Shown here in pieces: positions 5,807 to 12,947 of a DNA stretch of 18,430 nucleotides (position 1 is its first letter; each line of letters opens with the position of its first letter). Under the pieces are notes generated by a model. It worked only from the letters and a program-made list of their open reading frames with translations, was not told the origin of the DNA and did no database searches. This stretch comes from an uncultured Eubacteriales bacterium. GTDB lineage: Bacteria > Bacillota > Clostridia > Oscillospirales > Acutalibacteraceae. The DNA lies in NCBI GenBank assembly GCA_900321595.1, contig ONWP01000255.1:1-18430 (forward strand). The letters are read 5' to 3'. The position numbers and the translations under genes are program-made.

Positions 5807-8518
5807 ATGAAAAACATCGGTTTCCGGGTGCTGTCCGTGATGCTCGCCGTCGCGCTGCTGTTCAGCTGCACCGTACCTGCCTTTGCCGCCGCCGAAGCGG
5901 TGACGCCCGTCATCGTGGTCAATGATCTGGACTACAATCCGTTCTTTGACGCGGAGACGGATGAAGAGGTTTTCAACGTAAAGGAGTATAAGGCGAATAT
6001 TCCCTTTACGCACGGTCTGCCCACGGCCTTTTACGAGGAGCTGGACATCGAGAAGATCAAGCAAATGCTCTCCGGCGAGCTCTCCGCGCTGGATATCATC
6101 ACCTTCGTGGGAGACGGGCTCGGCTATACGCAGGACATCGCCGATCTGGTGCCGACGGTACTGGAGATCGCGACGCTGATCATCGGCGAGCTGGATCTGA
6201 CCAACATCGACGTGCAGGCCATCCTGAAGTCGATCGATCTGCAGCAGGTCGCGAAGACCATCGCGGAGCGGCTCAAGGCGCGCTATGACAATCTGCAGCG
6301 GCTGAAGCTGGATGAAAACGGCGAGCCGGTGGACGACGGCGTGGTGATCCACTCCTATGAGGAACCGATTGACGAATATATGTCCGATGATTACGACCTG
6401 CTGGTCGGCCCCATCGCCATGGCGGCCGGTGAGAAGATCGACGAGGAAAACGTCTGGGTCTACACCTACGACTGGCGTCTGGATCCCGTGAAAAACGCGG
6501 CGGGTCTGGCGGATCTGGTGAACACGGTGAAGGCGGCCTCTGAGACAGGCAAGGTCAACATCATCTCCGAGGGCTACGGCTCCGTCATCGCGACGACCTA
6601 TCTGCACGATTTCGCTTCCGAAGCGGCAGACAGCGTCAACAGCTTCGTCACCGTGTCCAGCGCCTTTGAGGGAACCAGCCTCGCGGGCGACATCTTCAGC
6701 GGCAATCTGGTGGATAAGTACACCGCCTACCGCAGCTACTCCAGCGCGCTGGTGCGCTGGTTCAACGACATGTCCGACAACCCGCTGACAGCGCTGGCGA
6801 ACTGGATCGCGGTCTACTCGCTGAACCGGGAGTGGGAGATCCAGTCCCTTGCGGGCGACATCGCGCAGTTCGTGCAGATCGTCAGCAGCGATTACGTGAA
6901 TTTCGGCATCGCGGACGTCTTCTTCAGCATGCCCGGCATGTGGGCGCTGGTGCCTTATGATCAGTACGAGGACGCGTACGACAACATCTTCGGAGACGAG
7001 GGCGCCTCCGCCGCCGTGACAGAACAGCTCGACGCGTTCAAGGATCTCCAGAGCGACGCGGATTCCATCCTGCAGGACGCGCAGGACGACGGCATTAAGG
7101 TCAGCGTCGTGGCGCAGTGGGACGTGCAGCTGTTCCCCATCGGCAAGACTGATTCCGTGCAGAGTGACGGTCTGGTCGATACGACCTACGCCTCCTTCGG
7201 CGCGACCTGCGTCGACCTCAACAACGTCGCGGCCGCCTACAAGGCTGTTCAGGAGGACGACCTCGATCACGACCACCTTTCCGACGACTATGATATGCTG
7301 ACCGTCACGCATGTGGGCGGCACGATCTGCCACTACATCGACGCGTCCACCTGCGCGCTGCCGGAGAACACCTGGTTCATTCGGAACATGAAGCACGGCA
7401 CCTTCAACGAGGAGAGCAACGCGGCGGAATTCCTGATGTGGCTCGCGGATACCGACACGCAGCGCACCGTCTGGACGGACGCGGCCTATCCGCAGTTCAT
7501 GAACTACAACCGCTACGTGCAGCCCGGTCAGCTCAATCCCACCGGCCCTGTCCACAATCCCGTGGAAGATAACCCCGGCAAGCCCCTGAAGGGCGACGTG
7601 GATCTGGACGGCGTGATCACGGCGCACGACGCGTATGTTGCGCAGCGCATCGCCGACGGTCTGGATCGGACGGATGAAAACAGCCTGACGTTCTTCAACG
7701 CCGACATCAACGGCGACGGCGTCGTGACGGATGATGAGGTCGCCTATATCCTGAATCTGGCGACCGGTCTGAATCCGGATCAGATCATTGCCATCGACAC
7801 CGACGTGCTTGAAGAAGTCGGCGACCTGCCCGCGAGCAAGTCCGGCATCGAGCTGCGTCCGCTGGCCTTTGACTACTTCTCGCACGACTTCACCGCAGCC
7901 GTGGTGCTGACCGACGCGGTCGGCGCGTCCAGCGGCACGTTTGATTTCGCATACGATACGAAAAACGTCGCGTTTGTCAGCGCGGAGCCGGCTGATCTCG
8001 GAAATCTCGGAAAAGTCTCCGCCGGTCTGCGCGACATCGACGGCGAGCTCACCTGCGCGGTTTCCTTTGAGTCTCCCAAGAGCGTTACCGCCGCGATGTG
8101 CGACGAGAACGGCGATCTGACGCTGGCCGTCTTCACCTTCAACCTGAAGGACACCAGGCTGGAAAAGACGAGCTTCGACGCGGGCTGCGTGCATTTCTGG
8201 GTCAAGGACGACGAGCAGTTCGTCGCGCCCGGCACGTTTGAGACACCGGACGGTTTCTTCTACCTGCCCGGCGACGCTGACAACAGCCGTTACGTAACCG
8301 CCAGAGACGCCCGATTGATCCTGCGCATCTCCGCAAGACTTGAGCCGATCGAGGACGACGCCATGTTTGCCCGCTGCGACGTGGACAAGGACGGCAGGAT
8401 CACGGCCAGAGACGCGCGTATGGTCCTGCGCTTCAGCGCGAAGCTGATCCACTCCTTTGAAGACCTGACGGTATTCGAGCCCGGCCTTGATCCGGAGCTG
8501 CTGGATCTGGATCTGTAA
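5807..8518 (+). CDS. Secreted LCAT-like alpha/beta-hydrolase with dockerin, cohesin-like and dockerin modules
   Basis: This is a 903-residue exported multidomain protein. The ATG at 5807 is nine bases from GGAGG; an upstream in-frame ATG at 5789 precedes the ribosome site and is rejected. The signal peptide is MKNIGFRVLSVMLAVALLFS...AFA (about 1-27). Residues about 30-560 form a lecithin:cholesterol acyltransferase-like fold: VYTYDWRLDP (218-227) matches that family's YDWR motif, and VNIISEGYGSV (250-260) is the nucleophile elbow. The elbow reads S-E-G256-Y-G where the family has G-H-S-x-G, so the expected catalytic serine is glycine. A candidate His lies at 530 (KHGTF). Then follow dockerin 1 (596-659), a cohesin-like sandwich (about 680-815) and dockerin 2 (822-881). 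The protein is a possible inactive or binding-only hydrolase on a surface complex. It stands alone between its own promoter and terminator. Confidence 0.85.
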   Translation: MKNIGFRVLSVMLAVALLFSCTVPAFAAAEAVTPVIVVNDLDYNPFFDAETDEEVFNVKEYKANIPFTHGLPTAFYEELDIEKIKQMLSGELSALDIITFVGDGLGYTQDIADLVPTVLEIATLIIGELDLTNIDVQAILKSIDLQQVAKTIAERLKARYDNLQRLKLDENGEPVDDGVVIHSYEEPIDEYMSDDYDLLVGPIAMAAGEKIDEENVWVYTYDWRLDPVKNAAGLADLVNTVKAASETGKVNIISEGYGSVIATTYLHDFASEAADSVNSFVTVSSAFEGTSLAGDIFSGNLVDKYTAYRSYSSALVRWFNDMSDNPLTALANWIAVYSLNREWEIQSLAGDIAQFVQIVSSDYVNFGIADVFFSMPGMWALVPYDQYEDAYDNIFGDEGASAAVTEQLDAFKDLQSDADSILQDAQDDGIKVSVVAQWDVQLFPIGKTDSVQSDGLVDTTYASFGATCVDLNNVAAAYKAVQEDDLDHDHLSDDYDMLTVTHVGGTICHYIDASTCALPENTWFIRNMKHGTFNEESNAAEFLMWLADTDTQRTVWTDAAYPQFMNYNRYVQPGQLNPTGPVHNPVEDNPGKPLKGDVDLDGVITAHDAYVAQRIADGLDRTDENSLTFFNADINGDGVVTDDEVAYILNLATGLNPDQIIAIDTDVLEEVGDLPASKSGIELRPLAFDYFSHDFTAAVVLTDAVGASSGTFDFAYDTKNVAFVSAEPADLGNLGKVSAGLRDIDGELTCAVSFESPKSVTAAMCDENGDLTLAVFTFNLKDTRLEKTSFDAGCVHFWVKDDEQFVAPGTFETPDGFFYLPGDADNSRYVTARDARLILRISARLEPIEDDAMFARCDVDKDGRITARDARMVLRFSAKLIHSFEDLTVFEPGLDPELLDLDL
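7592..7783 (+). repeat. Dockerin module 1 of the LCAT-like protein
   Basis: Residues 596-659 contain two EF-hand-like calcium loops, GDVDLDGVITAHDA and ADINGDGVVTDDEVA, each followed by a helix. Both loops keep the Asp/Asn ligands. It differs from the other dockerins in the window by lacking the TARDAR signature. Confidence 0.8.
8270..8449 (+). repeat. Dockerin module 2 of the LCAT-like protein
   Basis: Residues 822-881 contain two repeats, GDADNSRYVTARDARLILR and CDVDKDGRITARDARMVLR. The second loop is canonical. In the first, the third ligand Asp is Ser and the loop Gly is Arg. The TARDAR...LR.SA.L signature is shared with the dockerin at 1429-1605, while the intact half is the opposite one. 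Confidence 0.8.
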
Positions 8519-8531
8519 CACAAACACAACG

Positions 8532-8561
8532 GCTGCCCCCGAAAGGGGGCGGCTCTTTTTT
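8532..8561 (+). terminator. Intrinsic terminator after the LCAT-like gene
   Basis: GCTGCCCCC (8532-8540), a GAAA tetraloop and GGGGGCGGC (8545-8553) form a 9-bp GC-rich stem with one U-G pair, followed by TCTTTTTT. It lies 14 bases past the stop. Confidence 0.92.
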
Positions 8562-8581
8562 ATGAATTCACAGTTTACGCC

Positions 8582-8610
8582 TTGACGAGATCGCCTGTTT
8601 CCGCTAAAAT
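8582..8610 (+). promoter_or_regulatory. SigA-type promoter for the ABC exporter
   Basis: TTGACG (8582-8587), a 17-base spacer and TAAAAT (8605-8610). Transcription would begin near 8617, which removes the in-frame ATG at 8611 as a start and leaves GGGAGG (8629-8634) to serve the ATG at 8641. Confidence 0.85.
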
Positions 8611-8640
8611 ATGCGTTGTATGCTGCTCGGGAGGGAAAAA

Positions 8641-10359
8641 ATGCTGAAACGATTTATCGGGTATTACCGGCCGCACATCCGGCTGTTTGTTCTGGACATG
8701 CTGGCGTCGATCAGCATTTCGCTGCTGGGGATGGTGTATCCGGTCGTGACGAACCGGATGCTGAATAACTACATTCCGAACAAGGCCTACCGTGCGATCG
8801 TGATCTCCGGCGTTGTGGTGCTTGCGCTGTACGCGATCCGGATGTTCCTTCGCTACTTCGTACAGTATAAGGGACACATGGTCGGTACGCGGATGCAGGC
8901 GCAGATGCGCAGGGAACTGTTCGCGCATCTGGAAAAGCTTCCGTTTTCTTTCTTTGACGACCACGAGACCGGCTCGATCATGTCCCGAATGACGAACGAT
9001 CTGTTTGAAGTCAGTGAGCTGGCGCACCACGGACCCGAAAACATCCTGACCGGCGTTGTGATGATCGGTCTGAGCTTCGGCTATCTGTGCTCGCTCAACA
9101 TTCTGTTGACGCTTATCATATTCGCCTGTGTGCCGCTGCTGGTCTGGGTGTCTCTGCACTACCGCAAGCGCATGCGCGACGCCTTCGAGGCGCGGCGCGA
9201 GAGCACGGCAGACATCAACGCGGCTATGGAGAGCTCGATCACCGGCATCCGCGTGACAAAGGCCTATACCAACGCGGAGCGCGAGCAGGAGAAGTTTGAG
9301 GTGGGCAACGCCCGGTTTGTCGAGGCGTCCCGGTTGTCCTACAAGGCCATGGGGAAGTTCTTTTCCTCGACAAACTTTATCACGGACGTGTTCAACGTCA
9401 TCATTCTGATCGCCGGCGGCCTGTTCCTGTACCGGGGCAGCATCAATTTCGGCGAGTATTCGACCTTTATCGTGTCGGTGAATCTGTTCATCAGCCCCGT
9501 CCAGACGCTGATCAACTTTATGGAGCAGTGGCAGAACGGCGTGACCGGTTTTAAGCGCTTTCTGGAGATCATGGACGAGCCGGAGGAGACCGACAGTCCG
9601 GACGCCGTTGACATCGGCCGCGTCGAGGGCAGGATCGAACTGCGGGACGTTCGCTTTTCCTACAATACGGATCACGGCGTGCTCGACGGCGTATCGCTGA
9701 CGGTCGAACCGGGCAGGACGCTGGCGCTCGTGGGACCCTCCGGCGGCGGAAAGACGACGATCTGCCACCTGATCCCGAATTTCTATAAGCTGGAGCCGGA
9801 GGACGGCGCGATCCTCGTGGACGGAAAGGATATCCGCGACGTGACGATGGAATCGCTGCGGCGCAACATCGGCATCGTTCAGCAGGACGTATTTCTTTTC
9901 GGCGGGTCGATCGCCGACAACATCCGGTACGGCAGTCCGGACGCCACGGACGAGCAGGTGATCGAAGCGGCGAAGCTGGCGAACATCCACGACTTCGTGC
10001 AGACGCTGCCGAACGGCTATGATACGGATATCGGCGAGCGCGGCGTGCGGCTGTCCGGCGGGCAAAAGCAGCGGCTGTCCATTGCGCGGGTGTTCCTGAA
10101 GGATCCGGCGATCCTGATCCTGGATGAGGCCACCAGCGCGCTGGACAACACGACCGAGGTGCTGATCCAGCAGGCGCTTGACGCGCTGTGCCGCGGCAGG
10201 ACGACGATCGTCGTGGCGCACCGGCTCTCCACGATCCGCGGCGCGGACGAGATCGCCGTCGTCACCGGCGGCCGGATCACCGAGCGCGGCACCCACGACG
10301 AGCTGATCGCGCGGGACGGCCTCTACAGGGAGCTGTACGCGCTGCAGTTCCGGGAATAA
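8641..10359 (+). CDS. ABC exporter, fused permease and ATPase (MsbA/multidrug type)
   Basis: This is a half-transporter of 572 residues, a standard length, expected to dimerise in the cytoplasmic membrane and export a lipid, drug or peptide using ATP. Residues about 1-310 are the six-helix transmembrane domain, including the coupling-region pattern PFSFFDDHETGSIMSRMTND. The ATPase domain starts near 332. It has Walker A GPSGGGKTT (365-373), Q-loop Q414, signature LSGGQ (471-475), Walker B ILILDE with catalytic E496, the D-loop SALD and switch H527 in VAHRLST. All catalytic residues are intact. The start at 8641 has GGGAGG six bases upstream. No partner half-transporter sits beside it, so a homodimer is the simplest reading. 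It has its own promoter and terminator, and the substrate is unknown. Confidence 0.95.
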   Translation: MLKRFIGYYRPHIRLFVLDMLASISISLLGMVYPVVTNRMLNNYIPNKAYRAIVISGVVVLALYAIRMFLRYFVQYKGHMVGTRMQAQMRRELFAHLEKLPFSFFDDHETGSIMSRMTNDLFEVSELAHHGPENILTGVVMIGLSFGYLCSLNILLTLIIFACVPLLVWVSLHYRKRMRDAFEARRESTADINAAMESSITGIRVTKAYTNAEREQEKFEVGNARFVEASRLSYKAMGKFFSSTNFITDVFNVIILIAGGLFLYRGSINFGEYSTFIVSVNLFISPVQTLINFMEQWQNGVTGFKRFLEIMDEPEETDSPDAVDIGRVEGRIELRDVRFSYNTDHGVLDGVSLTVEPGRTLALVGPSGGGKTTICHLIPNFYKLEPEDGAILVDGKDIRDVTMESLRRNIGIVQQDVFLFGGSIADNIRYGSPDATDEQVIEAAKLANIHDFVQTLPNGYDTDIGERGVRLSGGQKQRLSIARVFLKDPAILILDEATSALDNTTEVLIQQALDALCRGRTTIVVAHRLSTIRGADEIAVVTGGRITERGTHDELIARDGLYRELYALQFRE

Positions 10360-10398
10360 GCGCGATCCTTGGCGCTTCGGTCGGAAACGCATATCAAA

Positions 10399-10429
10399 AA
10401 AAGCAGCCCGTTCGGACTGCTTTTATTTT
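10399..10429. terminator. Bidirectional intrinsic terminator between ABC exporter and SDR gene
   Basis: AAAAGCAG (10399-10406) pairs with CTGCTTTT (10417-10424), with two further C-G pairs past a mismatch near the loop. The plus-strand tail is TTTTATTTT. On the minus strand the stem is followed by a run of seven T, so it serves both convergent genes. Confidence 0.85.
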
Positions 10430-10438
10430 GAATCTCAC

Positions 10439-12001
10439 TCAGACCTTTTTGCTCAGGTCGTAGGTTTTCGGCTCCCAGCCGTCGAAGATCTCATCGTAGA
10501 CGTAGACGTTGTGCTCGTCGGGCGAGTGATCGTTATACCAGACCTGGGCAAAGAACGGGTTGCTCTTCGCGATCTCGTCGTAGTTCCACTTTTCGATGGG
10601 CAGATAGCAGTACGGGCACCAGTGGCCGCCGAGCAGGATCAGCGTGGGGCTGGCCTCGAACTCCTTGCCGCAAAGGCCGCACTTCCACTTGAGCTTCGTG
10701 CGCATGTCGCCCTTCTTCATTGTGCGGGAGACGACCTTGCCGCCGCGGAACGCGGCCGCCTTCTTCATGTCGCTCAGATCCAGCTCTGAAAGCGGCTTGC
10801 TCTCGTCATAGCCGTGATCCAGTTTGTAGTCAGCCGCGGCGCTCGTGCGCTTGTCGTAGGTCTCGGTCTCGAACATGGACCAGTAGCCGCCGATCTTCTG
10901 CCAGTCCTCGTAGGAGCCGTAGAAGGCGGTGATGCGGTCGTTGTTCTTTGTCTTGATCCAGTCCAGGGTGCCCCACTTGGGCGTCTGGGCGATCTTCTTC
11001 ATGAAGGGCTTCGCCAGGATCGAGATGGCCTTCTTTGTCGGGATCAGCTTCGGGATGCGGAAGTAGAACTCGGTCTGCTTCGCCATGCGCTCGAAGTACA
11101 TCTCGACGGGCAGGTTCTCACGGAAGTGCAGGTATTTCTCCAGATCGTCGCCGTCGGCGTAGAACTGGCCGTGGAAGTTCTTGAGCACGAACCAGTTGGG
11201 ATCGAACAGCTCCTTGGGATCGCCCAGACCGATGGAGCCCAGCAGCAGCTGCTCGAACTCGTAGTTGGTCAGGCGGAACTCCTTGCCGGAGCCGATATTG
11301 TAGAAACGGTTCCAGAACTCGTCGGGCAGATCGGTGGTGACGAGCTGCTTCATGAGCCGGCCGGAGTCCTCCACGGTGCACCACTCCAGCACGCCGTTGA
11401 GCGGCACGTGATACATGATGGGCTCCATGTTCTTGAGCAGGTCGGGATAGAGGATGCCGCTCTGACGCATGACGACCCAGTTCTTGATGCCGCTCTCGAC
11501 GAAGGTGCGCTCCGCGATGGTCTTGGACAATGCGTAGTGGTCGTAGACGCTGATCTTGATGGGATCGCCGCAGCGTCCCCAGTGGATCGGATAGTTGCGG
11601 CAGCCGGTCTCGGCCACGGTGCCGATGTAGCAGACCTTGATGTCGTCCGCGTTGGGCTGCGCCAGGACGGCCTTGACAATGTTCTCAGCCGCGGTGATGT
11701 TGGTCTTCGCGGTGGTGTAGGGCTTGTAGTCTGCCGCGGGGGAGACCATTCCGCCGACGTGCAGCACGTAATCCGCGCCGGTCACACCCTCCAGGATGGA
11801 GTCGTAGTCCTTCAGATCGCCCCAGATCACCTTTACGTTGGGGTAGGACAGGTATTCGCCCAGCAGATCGAAGTTCTTGCGGCTCTTGCGAACCAGCAGA
11901 CGGATGTCGATCTGGTCGGGGCAGCGCAGCATTTCCTGGAACGCCGCCCAGCCCATGTTGCCGGTGCCGCCGGTCATGAAAACGGTCTTCTTGTTTGCCA
12001 T
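10439..12001 (-). CDS. Extended-SDR NAD-dependent epimerase/dehydratase with C-terminal zinc-ribbon-like segment
   Basis: This is a 520-residue cytoplasmic protein. Residues 1 to about 330 are an extended short-chain dehydrogenase/reductase domain. It has the nucleotide loop TGGTGNMG (10-17), an acidic GDLKDYDSI segment (61-69), catalytic Y156-x3-K160 (YALSK) and a probable Ser/Thr partner in IGTVAET (about 126-132). These support NAD(P)-linked chemistry on a nucleotide-sugar or similar substrate. The family usually ends near 300-350 residues. Here about 170 more follow, holding C441-G-L-C444 and C462-P-Y-C465, a CxxC-x17-CxxC arrangement expected to bind one zinc or iron, then an aromatic acidic tail. 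The ATG at 12001 has GGAGG seven bases upstream. The gene appears to have its own promoter, 109 bases after the preceding operon. The fusion's role is not known to me. Confidence 0.85.
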   Translation of the reverse strand: MANKKTVFMTGGTGNMGWAAFQEMLRCPDQIDIRLLVRKSRKNFDLLGEYLSYPNVKVIWGDLKDYDSILEGVTGADYVLHVGGMVSPAADYKPYTTAKTNITAAENIVKAVLAQPNADDIKVCYIGTVAETGCRNYPIHWGRCGDPIKISVYDHYALSKTIAERTFVESGIKNWVVMRQSGILYPDLLKNMEPIMYHVPLNGVLEWCTVEDSGRLMKQLVTTDLPDEFWNRFYNIGSGKEFRLTNYEFEQLLLGSIGLGDPKELFDPNWFVLKNFHGQFYADGDDLEKYLHFRENLPVEMYFERMAKQTEFYFRIPKLIPTKKAISILAKPFMKKIAQTPKWGTLDWIKTKNNDRITAFYGSYEDWQKIGGYWSMFETETYDKRTSAAADYKLDHGYDESKPLSELDLSDMKKAAAFRGGKVVSRTMKKGDMRTKLKWKCGLCGKEFEASPTLILLGGHWCPYCYLPIEKWNYDEIAKSNPFFAQVWYNDHSPDEHNVYVYDEIFDGWEPKTYDLSKKV

Positions 12002-12030
12002 AATGCATCCTCCAAAATTTGTTAAGAATA

Positions 12031-12036
12031 ATTATA
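12031..12036 (-). promoter_or_regulatory. -10 box of the SDR gene promoter, no recognisable -35
   Basis: On the minus strand this is a perfect TATAAT, 29 bases before the SDR ATG. The position for a -35 box is GCGAAA, inside an inverted repeat, and does not match TTGACA. This suggests dependence on an activator or another factor. Confidence 0.6.
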
Positions 12037-12044
12037 TCGCGTCG

Positions 12045-12063
12045 GCAGGCGGCTTTCGCCTGC
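12045..12063. promoter_or_regulatory. Perfect 7-bp inverted repeat over the SDR -35 region
   Basis: GCAGGCG (12045-12051), a 5-base spacer and CGCCTGC (12057-12063). On the plus strand it is followed by TTTTT, so it could be a terminator pointing away from the SDR gene. On the minus strand it covers roughly -21 to -39 and could be an operator. No plus-strand gene upstream needs a terminator here. Confidence 0.5.
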
Positions 12064-12067
12064 TTTT

Positions 12068-12107
12068 TGTGAACAAAGGACTTCTTTTGTGAATAAAATG
12101 TGAATTC
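12068..12107. repeat. Three phased TGTGAA repeats (TTCACA on minus), DnaA-box-like
   Basis: TGTGAA occurs at 12068, 12088 and 12099, that is 20 and then 11 bases apart, close to two and one helical turns. Read on the minus strand, the middle copy is TTATTCACA, an exact match to the DnaA-box consensus TTATNCACA. The first is TTGTTCACA (one mismatch) and the third GAATTCACA (two mismatches). They lie between the stop of the propeller gene and the SDR promoter. Confidence 0.55.
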
Positions 12108-12110
12108 GGA

Positions 12111-12947
12111 TCATTTCGGCTCGTAAACCCGGATAAACACGGAAACGAGCTTATTGTAATCCGCAATGTGGAAGACGGGACCGCTGCCGCCGGGCAGCAC
12201 GCACATGCCTTCGGTCTCGGTGTCGTAACCCGTGGTGTTCCGGTCGAAAACGAGCGTCACGCCGCCGGTGGTGAGGTCGACGCGGTACACGGTCTTGTTC
12301 CCGTCCTTCGGGTCGCAGTTGAGGTAAAGCACCCCGTCGTACACGTCGCCGGCCTGGATCCGGTCGACCGGTTCGCTCAATGTGATATCCCGGACGAACG
12401 CGCCGGTATTCCGGTCAAAGACGCAGACGACGTCCGCGTCCGAAAAGCGGGAGACGTAAAGGTACTGCTCGTCGCAGGCGCACCAGGGCACGCCGTCGGT
12501 GAGGGAGTCATCGTGCAGCTCGTAGCGTTCGCCGGTATAGGACAGGTCGTCCGCGTCGTAGAGCAGGATCATCGGCACGTCGTCCGCTTCGCCCTCGCTC
12601 GGGGCATAGATCACGCCGTCGTAATACGCGATGTCGCCGATGTGGTCGTATCCCGCGTCAATCATGTCCTGCGGCAGCGCGTACCAGTTCTGCGCGACGA
12701 CCGCGAGCGTCGCGGCGTCGAGCTTCGCGAGCCCCGTGAGCTTCGCGGCGGTGATGGAGCCGGAGGTGTAGTAGTATTCGCCGTCGCTGTCAAGCCCCTG
12801 TCCGCAGACGAACGCGTCGAGGAACGTCAGCGTCTTCTCCTGCGTGAGCCGGGCGGTGCCGGTATCCTGCGGGGTGGGGCAGAGGAAGGCGGTGATCAGC
12901 GCAAGGAACGACGTCACCAGCGCTAAAAGGCTTCGAAGAACGTTCAT
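12111..12947 (-). CDS. Exported or membrane-anchored beta-propeller-like protein
   Basis: This 278-residue protein has an N-terminal hydrophobic segment (about 4-24, LLALVTSFLALITAFL) that works as a signal peptide or anchor; no clear lipobox is visible. The rest consists of repeated short-strand blades with the look of YncE/NHL or SMP-30-type propellers: IAYYDGVIYAP (106-116), ILLYDADDLSYTGE (127-140), CDEQYLYVSRF (158-168), VFDRNTGAFVRDITL (176-190), GDVYDGVLYLNCD (200-212) and VYRVDLTTGGVTLVFD (220-235). No catalytic motif is evident; binding or sensing of an extracellular ligand is inferred. Its ATG overlaps the TGA of the alpha/beta-hydrolase by four bases (ATGA), a translationally coupled arrangement. 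It is the last gene of the five-gene run, and I see no terminator behind it on this strand. Confidence 0.75.
   Translation of the reverse strand: MNVLRSLLALVTSFLALITAFLCPTPQDTGTARLTQEKTLTFLDAFVCGQGLDSDGEYYYTSGSITAAKLTGLAKLDAATLAVVAQNWYALPQDMIDAGYDHIGDIAYYDGVIYAPSEGEADDVPMILLYDADDLSYTGERYELHDDSLTDGVPWCACDEQYLYVSRFSDADVVCVFDRNTGAFVRDITLSEPVDRIQAGDVYDGVLYLNCDPKDGNKTVYRVDLTTGGVTLVFDRNTTGYDTETEGMCVLPGGSGPVFHIADYNKLVSVFIRVYEPK

Noticed and set aside
544..8518. A classical cellulosome gene cluster
   Set aside because: No multi-cohesin scaffoldin, no CBM3, no anchoring SLH domain, and the only secreted glycosidase here lacks a dockerin.
5741..8527. 928-codon open frame on the minus strand opposite the LCAT-like gene
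   Set aside because: It mirrors a gene with signal peptide, motifs, promoter and terminator. Its translation is Val/Arg/His/Gln/Asp-rich low-complexity sequence without domains, a by-product of GC-biased codon use.
8575..10392. 605-codon open frame on the minus strand opposite the ABC exporter
   Set aside because: The exporter has complete Walker, signature and switch motifs plus promoter and ribosome site; the antisense frame has none.
12068..12107. DnaA-box-like cluster as a replication origin
   Set aside because: There are only three boxes, one exact. No dnaA, dnaN, rpmH or gyrase genes and no long AT-rich unwinding element are nearby. A regulatory role is more plausible.
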